From: Lineus longissimus
Lineage: Eukaryota > Nemertea > Pilidiophora > Heteronemertea > Lineidae
NCBI RefSeq assembly: GCF_910592395.1
Contig: NC_088312.1
Location: 5,954,001-6,018,000, forward strand
Reading direction: 5' to 3'
DNA length: 64,000 nt
Part shown: piece by piece, positions 12,801 through 27,800 of the stretch
Numbering within the stretch: position 1 is the first letter of the stretch
Layout: every line of letters starts with the position of its first letter
The notes under the pieces: model-generated
What the model saw: only the letters and a program-made list of their open reading frames with translations
What the model was told of the DNA's origin: nothing
Databases searched by the model: none
Translations under genes and position numbers: made by a program

Positions 12801-15800
12801 TCATAAATCGGCATTCGAGATAATGTTAAGGACATTTGGGACTGTTAAACACTGACAGATTCACCACCATGCATGTCTCGCCAGAATCCAGCCCGAAGCA
12901 ATTCAGCCATGCATCTGACTCCCAACACTCATCATTGGCGACGGATGCTGAACGTCATGGGGATATGCAAAAAGGACACTTAGTTCATTATTCTGGCAGG
13001 AAGAAAGTCAAATTAGATTGGTCCACCACATCTTGGAGGATAATTGCGCTCATCTACGGCATCATGCTAAGCTTTATAGCCATTGATATTTAGATGCTTT
13101 TATAGATTTGACCAGGACTGAGTTAGCAGAATGACATCCAGGCTCCCTATGGTCTGTATCACTAATATCCTGTAACACTGAGAAGCATACAGACTTGCCT
13201 TGTAAATGATTCGGAGGGTCAAGATGGCATAACCCGAAATGTAAGGAGGATGATGAGGTGTACTGTACTGTGTCCTCTTTTGAATTAAGGAATTGATACT
13301 GTACTTGAGGCACTGGTTGTCTCACCAAAACTGCGGTCATGGTTGCCTACCACAGCCGCTGAATTCAAAACAAGACATGTCATTTTTATTCCCCAAATAC
13401 CCGCTGGTGGCAAGTGTAGGCTTCTATACCCTGACATCAAAAGAAGTAAATCATAAATAATTCAGCCGCCGATGTGGAAGACTTCAAGTCTAAACCACCA
13501 TTGAGAGAAAGACCCAATTGAATATTCCATCACCAATCAACGGCAATGTGAGCATTAGCACCTAATAGCTAACCAGGGCCGTTTGAATAGTTTACAACAA
13601 GTGTTATCCAGCAGAAGGATATTTATGACCATGCTGTCTCCTGCTACAGGAAACGCTTGGCACCTCCAATACAGTTATGAATAATGAGATGGTATCACGG
13701 CAATAGCACGCAACATGTCGGTGTTATTAGCTTACAATCCGGTGTCTTGCTTCATCTTCTGACTTGTTTCAAAACATTTTGCGCAAATGCTTGGTAATGG
13801 GTATATTCGCGATCCAATCTGCCAGGGACAGAAACCTAGCTTCATCTTATTCTCCAAGTCTCGGCTGAAAACGTTTTGCAAAAGCAATGTAATTTTCTTG
13901 TTTGCAGTCCAAGAAACCAAACGATCACCCCTGACAACATACATACACTGTATCTTTCCATCCATTATCCTCTGCCTGGTCAAGATTACCTAATGGATTT
14001 CCTGTGACGAACAATCACGTCTGAAATAAGGTTCACTCAGTGTGGAAACCAGGGTGTTGGCAATGCAGGTCAAGAGAAACTGATGGCAGCTAAGGTTACT
14101 TCCTGTAATGCTCTTGATGCCTTTTACATCGGTCATTGTACCTTTCAGCAGCAGGCTCTTTCCTGAGAATATTTCAAATTACTGAACAAGAATCATCATC
14201 TTGACAGGCGTCCCAGCCACTATTATAAATCAAAGATAAAAGTTTTTAATGTTGCAATCATGAAAATTTCCCATGATAAGATGTCTGAAAGAAATAGCCT
14301 ACTCATGTTCATTCTATCAAAATGTCCCAATGATGTATTTTAGCACATCACGTTGAAATGTTAAGAGAAATTTACATTCCTTTCAGTTTCTATGGTAACT
14401 CGAATGATTCCCGCAAAAGGTCATCAGGGTGATCGACGGCAATGTTACAATCAGCTGACTCAATTTGAAATGTAGATTTAACTATCTCCAGATCAAGAAT
14501 CATGATCATTGTAGGAGTTACATTAAAAGCCACAACGAGATTAGAACGAATTCAATCAATATATATCTGGTTATGGTTGACGGTTTATTGAATTTGGCAT
14601 GGAACTCATATGATTTAGGATGTTATAGAATCGAACTTTTGCCCCCAAACTGCCAAAATAATGCTCCAGCTGACCCAAATGTAGGCATCAGAAGTGATGG
14701 CATGATCCATCTTGCTCAGACTATCCATGTTTATAATATTCCAAACCTTAGGCAGATGAAGTGATGGCATGATCTACCTTGCCTTCATCATCTATATATC
14801 AAATATTCTCCATCTTAAAATAGGCAGTTAGAGTGATTGATATCTTGATATACCCTGCTCTGACCATCAAAATATTCCTGACCAAGAATCAGCTGAAGTG
14901 ATGAGCATGAAATCTCTCCCAATATATTCTCAAAGATTCTCTGGGATCAATAAGTGTCATGTCTCATCAGCCCTGTCTACCTCTATCCGGTTGAAAATCT
15001 GTACATGCTTCACTTTCATCAATAGATCTATCTTCCCATTGAAGTGATGAGCATGGCCATGGAGATGTGTCCAACTATGATACAATGTTCAATTGGTTAT
15101 CCTGTTATCAATTACCACTGTGTCTCTTCTCTCTACTTGATACCTTGCTCACACCATCAACACTTTCCCAACATAGAAGCATGCCGCCTAAGTGATGAAC
15201 ATGACATCTCTGCCAATATGGTACCAAGTTCTGCAAGATTAACTCGGATCAATTACCATCATGTCTCTTCCGCCCTGTCTACTTTTATCAGGCTAGATCA
15301 GGCTTTACCAACATCCTCTTTGATTGGTGGCCGATGAAGTCACCAGAGCTGACAAGACAACGCCTCTGACATACACAGCCCAGACTAAGCCTCACACTCA
15401 AAGCTCCACAGCCAAATTGATATCAAAAATGTATAACAGTTCCATTTGGCCTAATGTTTTTGAGCTTCCTGATGCTCTCAAAAGGGCAGTCAGTAATGTT
15501 ATTTTAAAGAAAAATTCCAAGAAATAGAGAGAATTTTTATGTCAAGCAATAACTGCCATTGTTGATCGAACATCAACCCTACCTGTGTCCCCTAAGAACA
15601 AGAATTGACATCATGAGCATCAAGTATTGGAGCATCAATGATCCACTCCCAAGAGCATTCAAGAAGAATATTCCTATTCACTGAATTGATTGCTTCCTAG
15701 ATATTGAATTTGTGCATCAGCCTGTTACCAGTACCACCCAATAGAAGTATCGAAATTTTTAACATCTAGAAATGTTGCACGGATTCCTTAGCCCAGGAGC

Positions 15801-18800
15801 ATTCAAGTAGATATTCTTATTGATTCAACTGATTGGTTCAGCATGTCAAACTCATCAAATTGGTGAACATGATTGGTTCCCATGATTGGATAGGAGCCAG
15901 AACATGTAAAGAAGTGCTCTCGAAAATAGTCGATCAATCCAAAGGCACTACATCACTTGGAAGAAGTGCATATTGTGAAAAGCTTTTCTGGAAATCGTAT
16001 TTACCACAGTCTGCATTCTGTTTATACCAGCTTTGATCGTATCAACTGGTAAAAGTCCAGGTGCATGATTCTGGTTTCAAGTGATAGGGTCAACTGTCAC
16101 ATTGTTGGGTAAATGATGCACTTCATCATTTTCCCTGTATTCTAAATACAGACCACCACCTGATTTCATAGATAGTAAAACCAATGTAACTGATTTGATG
16201 TCACAAGTGGTGTAACCAAGCAGTTGTATTGTACATGTACCAAGGGAATTCCAATTCCAGTTGTCTACAACAGAGGTGTTAACAAGGTTTCCAGGTATAG
16301 ATCAAGTTGTAACTGCAATAGTGTCTCCCTTTTGGCCACCGTGGTGAGTGCCAATGACGCCAGTCACGGCGAGCCTGGTAGGAAAGCTCTTCCATGTGAT
16401 TCATATGTCAAGTATCTCATCAAATCACTCCCTACCACAGCAAACCGATCTTTAATAATGTCCTTTCTGGTGTTTGCAATGAACATGATGAGTACAAATG
16501 AGGTTTCCCATTACGAGAATGGCATTCTCATCAGTTTATATCTGTTGATGGTCCTTGATCGTGAAGAGAATGTGAGTGGTGCTCAGTGTACCAATCATTT
16601 TGAAGAAAGAAGTCAGAAGAGGTTGCTCCAGACGGATGCTGTTGACATGGTAAACCGGTTAATCTTTGCAAGCAAAATTTTCATATTTTTCATGAGTTCG
16701 GATGCAAGCGTGAAGATCAAACTTGCTATAATTTCAACTCTGATGCAATGACCATTAACTTTTGGCGACACGTGCAGAATTTACAATAAAATTTTTCTAC
16801 ACATCAGCCGATTGAAAATGACTAAATTCGCACACCAGTATGAGTAAATGCAGAGAAACCTCCAAAGGCTTTGACAATTATCTTGGTGGGAACACGCGAT
16901 CAGATATAAGAAACTCTCAATTCAGAATGAGTCACAAGTAACCTTAGAAACGGCAAATTCGATATGCTTCTATTCCTCCATCGTTGCGGGTATAAACACT
17001 AGGCTATTTGCTTCACTGGTCCACAGATTTCATTTTCCATGCATGCACAATGTATTTGCAAGGCAAATTAACAAATTTCAACCAGGCAGTTATAACTTTC
17101 CGCCATAAACATTTTATTAGCAAGCAATTTTGGAAAGCACTAATTAGAATAATCTCATTCTAAATTAAATTAGTAACATAGCTTCTTAATTCCTGTGTGC
17201 TAATCAAATCTATCAGTAACCCATAATCTCTTTCTTGTTTATTACATTTTAAGAATAGAAATCATCCCAACATTGCTGAAGACATGATTAAATATTCTCA
17301 AAACGATGACAGCCAGACCAGAGTGGTGTGGATGACGTTTCGGCTATGGACATGAACTCCGATAACACCAAGATCAATAAGAAACGTCTACAACACAGAG
17401 CAGTGCCCTCAAACACACCAACCTACCTTATGTAGCCTTGACGAGACACACAATTCCCCATGACGAAAACACAACATAAATTCACAAAGACCCTACATAT
17501 TCCTCGTTAGATAATCCCAAAATTAGACAAATGTCGTCCGAGTTTATCCAGTGAGTCACAATACATTGCCACGAAATTTCATTAGGTTCCCTTGCAGACG
17601 CTGCAAGGATCAGTTGGTGAAGTACACTGCACAAACGGGGGTGTCAGCTTTGCTGTCTGGTGTGCGGTCTCTCTGTGGCTCAGTTGAAAACACCGCAACT
17701 GGGAAGACGCCTACTAACCTTCACACTCGGGCATGAAGTTTGTTCGTGATATGACCCACAACTTTAAATGATATCACAGAATTTAATATTCATTTAAAAT
17801 AATTCATCAATATAGCGAGGAAGATGTTTTGTTCACCCTCAGCATGGTGGATCAAGAGTAGGGAAACTTCTTTGAAATCGCTTTGAGAGCATTGAGTTTT
17901 TTGAGAGAGATGCTTTCAATTTCTTGAGCTCAACATATCTAGATATCGATAGTCTCTCCGGCCGAGAAAACATTTTGTCATCATCATCATCAAAAGCAAT
18001 GACAAAGACTGGTGTATATTTCGATACATATTTCTATAGAAGAGGATGGTCTCTGCATCTTTATGGTTTCTTTTTTGATGCCACACATCGATCATGAAAA
18101 CTAAAGCATCAGTAGACATAAGGGAATCTGGCGTCTGGTCGCTTTCAATGACATATAAACACCATAAAACATTGACAAGACTTTTAGTCTGAGGCTTAAT
18201 TAACTAGATGAATATCATTTGTATTGCATTGTAAGTACCAAGTCTCACTTCCCTCTCAAATGTCAAATAAATGGTAGGATAACACTGTCTTCCTTTGAGA
18301 ATTTTTCTAATCCCGCCCCATATCGTCAAAGAGTATATCGCCATTGATGTAGCCATTGCTCCAGCGGCAACAATGGAAAAGAATCTGTAATATTTTTCTG
18401 GCAAGAGGAAGTGACACCGGGAAAAAACATTTCCAGGTTGATGTGAATCTTTATTAGTGGATGAGAGGAAAGAATATATGAGGCTTCGGGAACAGAAATC
18501 TAAGAACAAAAATCTGAGAACTGTTGCTGAAACCTGCAAAGTAAATAATATATGCAATAGGTATTATTCAAAGGGGTTCTTTGACATGTTGTCAGACGAA
18601 TGAGATGAGCGGTTAGGACTTTTTACCATAATTACGCTAGGCGATTAGGTTCCACAGATAACATCAGTTGGTTAGACAGGTTGAATATTTGAAAAGAAAG
18701 TCTCAAATATCAATTGATCACCATTACGAAAATGTCACCTGCAGTGTCAGAATATTGGCCACGCAACTCAGACTGTATAAACCTTTAATGAGATGATTCT

Positions 18801-21800
18801 CAGTACTTGCCTTGACAACGTCACTGGAGTCCAAAGTGTTGCCATGAGATTACCTCTGGTGGACTCCCTGACAAAGCTCCAATACCATGACAACAAGCGC
18901 AAACAGATGAGAATCTTATTCCTTCACCATGATAATCAATACGTTGCACTTGTTTTGGTATTCTCAGAGGGCCATTAGACGATAACACATAACACTTACA
19001 CATACCTATACATGTTCTATCAATTGCTACAACAGCACAGGAAAGGGAGGCACAATGTGAGTAAAATTTGCTTCCCTAACCCCTTGCTACGATGGACTGT
19101 AGGTAATAGCATAGCAGTGTCTTGACACCACAAGTTCACAAGAGAACAGTCAATGGACACCCAGCCTTACACATCCCGCATTCATCCTCTCACATCTCAG
19201 TCAGTCCAGAGAGGTGCTAATGCCATCTATGTTTAAAGAGGAGAACTACAGAAGAACTGCATCATACGAAGTTAGATCGTCAACTACAGGTAAGGTATAT
19301 TTCATTCCCGAGTCCAAACACTTTTTTTAACAGAAGTCTTCAAAAGTTGTGTCAAAAAGAGGTTCCCTTACCTAAGTTCCTTGATACGTTCTTCCTTTTC
19401 TTCTTGAATGATGTTCAAGCGCTTGATTGTATCTTGCATTTCATGAAGCTTTTGTTCATTTTCTTCTCGGACGACCAAGAGTTGTTCAACGTTACGATTC
19501 ATCTCTTTGGCCTCTTCCTTGTAAACTGCAGCTTCCAATTGTGAAGACTGAAGCTGGAGAAGAGACATCATGCGATAAAGAAACATCAAGTTGAGAGCTG
19601 AGCGTTGACTCGGACATTATTTGCTCTATACTCATTTGCCATGTGTTTGGTGGTTAAAATCTGACCAACCAAGCTAACAGAGTCAGCAGCCTGGCAACCC
19701 TTGGGACAGCGTGGCAGTTATCTGGTTCCCCAGTCCATCAGAAAACTGCCAAGTAGTGCCTTAAAACAGCTGAGCTGCTTAATGCAGATATTCAATTTGG
19801 GAAAGTGAACATTTTAAGTAAGTTACCTCAGCATGCGTCTTGCGCAATGTTTCCTTGAGCATGCCCAGTCTTGCATCAAGTGTCATGTCCATACTGACCA
19901 CATCATCTTCCATCTCCTTCATGGCTCGGTTATATTGCACAGTTATCACATCTTTCTCTTCTGAAATGGCAAATGATGACATCAATCAAGACATCAATCA
20001 AAATCCAAGAGTAATGGTGAAAATGAGCAGCCTTTTTCAACATCCTGGAGAAAACAATAATCAAAGAGTCAAAGAAACAGTGTGGTACATACCTTTTAAT
20101 TTCTTGACTGCTTGCTTCAATTTTGTAACTCTAAAAACGAAAGATATGCATGACAATAATATGCATGACATAAAAGTTGTAAAAATTATAATCTGTTATT
20201 TGTTAGAATAAAATTTTCGATGGGCTTTGGCCACAAATGTCTAGTTTTTCCATTTTTTTCACTGTAAGTTTACTAGCCTCATGACCAACCCACTTTTCTA
20301 CCCAGGCCTGGGACTACTTTAGCCATTCTCGGGACCAGATTCAGCTGAGCTCAGGAGTCATACTTACAGGAAATCAGATTCATCTTTCTCCCTCATTTTC
20401 TTTGCTAATTTACGGGAAGTGGCATGGATGTTCTTCTCCAGGCGTTTTATCATCACATCCCAGTTGTGCTCCGAGTCAAGACCTTTGTTGAGTTGGTTCA
20501 TCTGGTGGACATATTGTAATACTGTATCCATCTTTTGATGGAATTGACTAACCTGCAAAAACAAACAATTGGGCATGAAAAACTGTGAAACAAGAACATT
20601 AGGTTGGGTGACCAAAGCTTTACTGCAGCCATGGAAAAATCTTCCAAGATCTCCATGGGAAATTCAAGTCTGAGGATATTTTCAAGGGACATTTGAAAAT
20701 TTGTTTTTAAGAGCAGGTTTCAAGCTCTTTAAACGTAATATTCTGAGCAGTAAATAACACCAACCTGACCACAACAGACTGTGTCATCCAGAGCCAGACA
20801 AAATAAAATCTTTGACACTACTTACTATTTTGGACGGCGTTGGTAAGCCTTTTTTAGGTTTTTTAGAGCTCATTATCACAGCCACTTCCCTGTCGACATC
20901 AAATGAGGAATCATCCAAGTTAAATGACAGCGAGGCATCGCCATCTTTTTCACAGAATGGACTCGGAAGGCTGTCGTCATCATTTACCTAGAACACAGGG
21001 TTCAAATGGTAACCAATTCACAAACATTTTTTGGGACACTTGGGAAAATAGTTTCTAACAGAGGTCATGCACTGCAACGCCGCTTTTTCTGACTTCTGAA
21101 CAGTTTCTCTTGTCTAACTTCTTCGTGATTTATCAGACAACAAGTAGTGTGTCACTGTGGATTCTAGCCTGGTACACCCGGTACAAACCATATCGCGTTT
21201 GCTTCTCATTCACATTAGAAGGCAGTGTCAGCTTGTAAAGGTAGTAATAAATTCCTTACCATGCAGTCTTTAAGCTCGGATAATATGGAAGGGAGAGCTC
21301 TTGAGACTGGTGTGCTAGCTGCTCCAGGGATGATCTTGACTGGCATCAAGTCCTCTCCTTCATCTTCCTCGTCGGACATCAGGTCAGAACTCATCATGCG
21401 ACTGCAACAACATACAGAAGTAGGTCTTGGAAGGCTTGGCAATTATAACTGACCAGTGCAGGAAACCACAATGGTCACGTCAATAGGTTTTGACAATTTT
21501 AATCTTTTGAATCAATTACTTTGTCCCACACATGGATCATCAACAGTCACCTTTTAAAATAATTACAACCTAGATGTGTACTTACTCCATATAGTCTTGT
21601 CTTGTTTGGTTCAATTCCTTCTCTAGCTCTTCTTTCTCTTTTTTCAAGCACTAAACAAAAGGATTGATACAAGTAAGCTTAAGTGCTCTTAATTCAGTTT
21701 TGTACAGAAAGGCCTTGTGTGAATAGACATGACACTATCAGTAAAAGTATTATCTAGTCTTTCTTCATATCATCCAAATAAAAGTTAGCATTTTATACAT

Positions 21801-24800
21801 AAAGCAGGTACACTAGTGCTTTGAGGCATTTGGCACCAGTTTAAAAAGATGAATAACCTACAACAACCAACAGGAACACATTCTTACCTTATTGGTTTTA
21901 GTTAGATCTTCAACATGACCCTGCACTTCTTCAAATGCATTTTGTCTCTATAGAAAGAGAAAATGCAGAAATATGAGGCCACTATCAAATGGATACCCCA
22001 AGGACAGAATCTAGGGTCTAAATAGGGCTGCCATGGAATTAAACTGGAGACAGGGGGTCCATGTGGAGATAAAGCCTGGGAGGGTCTTAGTTGACATGGT
22101 TGAGTTCGAAGACTGTCTGCACTCAGAATGAGGCTAATGCCTTTCCCATTGAAATCATCATTTTCGGATACCCAGGTATCAATGGATGTCATATAACACC
22201 TCACCACAAGTCAATTTCAGGTCTACACCCACCTTGAGTTCATCAGCCTGATGCAGATCGTTCATTTCTTGGATGGCGTTATATCTCTCCTGCAATGTAG
22301 ACACATTCATTTTGTGAGTTTACATTATTACAAAAATAGTGTTACTTCATGTAAAAAATAAGTAATATTCTGACTTTAAGTGCCTAATTTTCTTTACAGT
22401 GACAGTTTGACATCACATTCTGACATTAACACAGACCATTGTTGTAAGCGTATGCATAGTCAAACAGGAAAGTTAAGTATCACCTTGGGGGAAAACAGCA
22501 TGAAAATGTACAGGTTTATAGTGTGACCTCTGCCAGATCGACAGACAATTTTTGACTTACTTTATGTTCATTAAACTGCTGAAATAGTTCCTCTTGGTGT
22601 ACCTTGGCTTCTTGGAGCTCTTCAAATGCTTTCAGAAACTGAAATCATTGAGACAAGCAGGGTAATAAATTTTGATTACTGTAACCATTGAGGTGCTTTA
22701 TGCAACTTTCAATGTGTGTCTTGTATGCCCTCCATTTCAAGGATACAACTTGGTTGGTTGAAGCCAGAGGAGTACCAGCACTGGCTGAATCACTGGGCCT
22801 TCTTCCCAGTTTTGAGTCTGGACATCCAAATTGTTTCTAAAAAGCAGTTCAAGGGTAACAGCCATATGTACAGCTTTCTGGAACCAATGCATGATTTAAA
22901 ACTGTGCTATGATGTTATGTGGAATAATAAACAGCAAAGCACCTAGAAGCAATTAACAAAGGAAGAAGCATCTATACACACGCTGGATATTGAAAGAAAA
23001 TAGCTTTTATAACATATTTACTTCATCATAACCAGAGAACTCCTGAAATTGGAAAAGAAGGAGCTGAGGTTGAATAGTGTGTATGCCTACGATATTATTG
23101 TCTGATCAATGAGTGTTTTCATAGCAGATGTCGGAGAGAATTCCAAAGAGATTTAAACATAATCACAACTGGCCTTATTTCACAAAACAAGGCACCCATA
23201 GTTTTATGTATTTCATACAGAATATGCAGCAGTGGAACAAAACGTTATGGTTCTCCTGAAACGATTAAGTCCAAAGGATGCTCAAACCCTTTACAGTTCG
23301 AGTTTCACGTTCCCCCTGCCCCTCCTTCAACTCACCTTATTCCTCGAGTCACTAAGGTGACCTTCAAGTTCACTTTTCTCTTTTTCTACTTCCCGTAACT
23401 TGAGTTGCTGTGTCCGATTCGTTTCCTCCATATGTGAGATTGTCAGCTTTAATTCCTCATTTTCTTTGAATACGTCCTTACTTTTATCAATGCTATCCTG
23501 CATGCTAGAATATCAAAGGAACAAAACTCTAAATGTTTCAGAAAGAGAAAGAAAACTCCATGATTATCGTAAGAGTGTAAACTGGATGACAGCACCCTTG
23601 ACTGACAAAGACACAGCACTCTGAATTCAGACTAAGAAACAGTTGCTCAAGTCACTCCTCATGACTAAGAAACAGCACTCTGGGTGACTTGGAAACAGCA
23701 CTCTGACACTGAGTGACTAAGAAACAGCACTCTGATTCTGAATGACTCTGATAGGTTTATTCAGCACAACATAAAAACACAGGATTTCAGTCCATAATTG
23801 GTATTAAATTCAAAACCACATAAACTGAAAAATCCGTTTAAAGATACATGTAACAATATCTGTTAGTAAATGCTTATTCACTTTGACACCGAGGAAAACA
23901 AAGGTGAAAAGGCAGCATGCAGATTACACACATAACACACAAAGTACGTGTTTCCTTTGCATCTCAGATCATTGAAAAATGTCAAAGAGTCAATTGACTA
24001 CAATATCATGAATATCACACAAAATCTCAAATGGGCCAATTGATGAAACAGTAGCTAGTTTCTATTACCATTTACAAGAGAAGGATTATGATCATGTGTG
24101 TTGTGCAAGAACTCTAAACGGACATTTTTGATACTTTAAACATACTTCCATATCTTTTTCTCCAGCTCTTCAATCTCCATGGCCTTTTGATAGATGGTAT
24201 CCTCGGTGACCTCGAGCTGCATCTGCAACTTGATGTTATCATCGTTGATCTTCTTGTTGTGGTGCTGGAGGTTGGCAAGTTTGTTGGCGAGTTCCAGATT
24301 ATCACTGAAAACACAAAATTTGATTTCATAAACTTCTGAATTCTCTCAGTGATGAAATATGACAATTACATATAACCCACTGATGACCCTAAGTGACCTG
24401 ATTACAGTCTTTACTACTGTGGCACCTTGTCTTCTAGCAATGACTTGGAGAAAGGCCACTCCAACATCAAGTGATGGCAATCAGGGTTCAATGGGATACA
24501 AAATGTATAAGGGTCAGCCCTGTCTGAGATGATCATTAAAAGTAATTTCACCCAAATATGATGTGCATTTCCATGATTATAAGATAGTTATCATTGTATA
24601 TTAGCTCTACCTGAATGCTAGACGCTTATCAAACTTACATCTCATCTTGGTGGGAATTGGTGGTATCTTCTCCAGATGCTTCAAGACTTCCATAACTAAT
24701 GTCAGCTGCCTCGGAACCATTTATAATCCCTGAAAGAAAATCACACAAAATTATGATGAAAACGAGTGAAATCACATTTAGGAGTTGACAGTCCTTGGGC

Positions 24801-27800
24801 ATTCTTGTCATGGTCACCTTCACAAATCCACGCTGAAAAAGACTGTCACATCAACTTTTGTTGACTGTACCAGTTTTCAATTTCCTCTTAACCAGGCCTA
24901 ATTAGGAGGGTACTGATCAAACCCAAACAACCAAAGAATTCAATAAAGTACCAAAGAACACAACTGAAATTAACATCCATTTTAGCTCCACCCTCTCGGG
25001 TGTTTGGGCAGACAACCAATAATGGCGGCAGTGAGGTATCAATGCCTTATGCCAAATGGTATGCAGTCTAATCCCAGTTTCATATATTTTTCACAATATC
25101 CAGTTTGGTTTGAACACCTTGACGATAATGAATGAAAGACCTGCCCAGTGACTGAGCACAGGTTGGTTGAAATGGACTTTAGTTCCTAACAATTCATACA
25201 TCACACATGTCATGATGATGACACATACTGGCCATTAATCTTCACGAAATGGTCAAGACCCAAATCATGAAGTGAAGAGGCCTTGAGGCAGGTGGATAGA
25301 GATACCGCCAAGTTTTCCTCCAGCTCCGTACGGCCTGAACCTACCGTCACTAGACCCCTCCTCATCCTCATCATAATTAGTATAGTATAACATTATACCA
25401 ACTTCATCGAAAACTAATCCAAAATAATCACAAAATCAACATCAAAACTCAACATTGTGAAAATATCCGCAATGTAAAATTAAGACTATGAGAAAATTTC
25501 ATTTGAGCAGCAGGTGTTTATACACAGGTCTCTCCCTCTGATATCAGGAGTCTTGTTGCCATTGGATAGCCCTGGGCCAGGTAAACCAACAATGCCATAG
25601 CCAATATTATCAACACATCTAAGAGGTGGTATACTGATAGGACTGGCCTAGATTAACTACAGTTTGATGCCAATTACGAGTTTAGTGAAAGGGAGGAGAG
25701 GATTGTCAAATATTTTCGTTGGGACGAATACTTTGTGACCATTTATGGCGACTTGTTTAATACTGCAAACTCAAGACAATGCCAGATCTCAAGAGCTTTG
25801 TACACAATTAAGTATGATGGATGTGAGCTCTTTATGTCAATTACTCTAATGGCTATAACAGTCAAGCAGCCATCCACATATTTTCAAGCAAGAACCTGCA
25901 GAGCCGCTGAGGACCACAACGAACAATCCTCAGGAAATCTGTTATTTGGTCCAAGACTGGAGAACATATAAAAGCATCCTTTTTCATGCCTACCTCTTCT
26001 GAAAACCTTTGTTCTGTCGCTTTGGGTCCAACACGGATTATTGTTATTCTTACATTTGTTCATGATTGGAATTTTACTTTTTCCAGAGGCTGATCTGACC
26101 CTGACCCTGTCCTCAGCTGTGAGCATTTTGATATCAGGAAGTTTTCTTGATAATAAGATTCCAACTAGTGTGTAATATAATCCACAGATCGGAAAATTTC
26201 GGTCATCACCTATTATCTTATACTATCTAAGTAGAATATAGTCCATCACCTACTGTCGGAATAACTTATTTTCAATAAAAGAGTATTTGCGTCCAAAACG
26301 TCACATCATCATCACAAGGAAAGTGCAACAAACATAAAATAATAGAAAATATCCATGTGGCGTTGGATGAAATAAGTATATGACCACAACCGTGACACCT
26401 AGGCCATACACAAGGTGGACTAGAATGTGAAAAGTCAACCAGGATATCAAAACTAAAAAAGAAATCGTCTGATTGAGTGTATGAATGTGTATTGAATACA
26501 TGAATTTGAAGCACACTCCAAAGGTGTATTTTGCGAAGTGAGGTACCACAATATGTGAACAATATATCAACATTATGAAATAGAAACTGTGATCAATTTC
26601 CAATTCCAAGAACAAGCACACAAAACAACTGCAATCCAACCAGACACTTTTTATGCCAGTATTTCATGAACTCCAGTTGACTTTTCAATACAATAACTTT
26701 TTATGAGACCAACATGTGATTGACCACACGTTATAAAATGCTGGCTGAACTTGAATACAATTTTTTTAGCCATTTGAACAAGATGGGGGTACACCGGGTC
26801 AATGGGAGTACACCGAGTCAAAAACAAGAAAAGGTGGTTTACAAGAATAGAATTATTCAACAGACTACCTCAGGTGACCAATTCAAACAAGGACCACCTT
26901 AGTACTGGGCAGTACAACAGGAATATACAGCAACATGTCAAATCATACCTTTGGCACCTCTTGGGGTTCTCCTCCAAATTCTTGGTTTTCCACATAACCA
27001 GCTCATTTTGTTCGGGTTAACATGCTGTCAATATTCACTACACATATGATCAATTGAAATCCAGGAGTGCCAACATATATCCATAAGTATCAGGACTTGC
27101 AGAATCCCTGTGTTTGCTACATTTACCATTAATCTGAACTAATCCTGAGAGAATACCATTTCCTAGCCTCCTCATGCATAAAAGGACAACTTGTCAAACA
27201 TTGTATTCCACAGGTATCAGACATAATAATAATTATTAATTGTGGTACACACTGTCTAGTGTTTTCCACTCCTGTTCATTATCGAATCCATTGAGGCCAT
27301 TATATGGTATCTACAAAGGCGGCACATATCTTGAGGACACAAGGCCTGTATGTTATTCAAACACCCAACATTTTGTGAAAAAATCCATACCAAACTGGTA
27401 TTCCAGAGAAAAATCCGGGAACCCAGCACCAACACCTTTTACATAAATTGCATAGTTCTCAACGTCCCATTCTTATTTTTCAAAATATAGAATAAGGACA
27501 GTTCTATTGAAATCAAATAAATTCTGGTAAAATGACCCAAATCCAACACATCTTCCCAAAAATAGGTCAACATGTGAGACAATAAGCCTGAAGGCGATTT
27601 TTATCAGAGAAGATGTTCACTGGACTAAGATATAGCGAGCTTGCCGCAATAGGAATTGATTATCAGTAATATTATTCATACACTGTAGGCCTACCTAATG
27701 AAAACATAATCAATCTACACCTGCGACCACTTGGAGAGCTGTGCATAGTGCTTATCCAATTATTAACATGGTTGTGGTCTGATAAGGACACAGAAGCAAT

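Larger units (their letters stand above)
12604..19371. other. Long intron (or intergenic gap) without recognised constitutive exons
   Basis: Apart from the degenerate repeat at 14.7-15.3 kb and the possible terminal exon at 18.2-18.5 kb, nothing recognisable was found. A 175-codon plus-strand open frame at 16224-16751 has no recognisable motif. If the big gene is really two genes, this interval holds the 3' end of one and the promoter of the other. Confidence 0.5.

Noticed and set aside
16224-16751. 175-codon plus-strand open frame.
   Set aside because: No recognisable domain, low-information composition, and it lies in a repeat-bearing intron. Length alone is weak evidence in AT-rich DNA.
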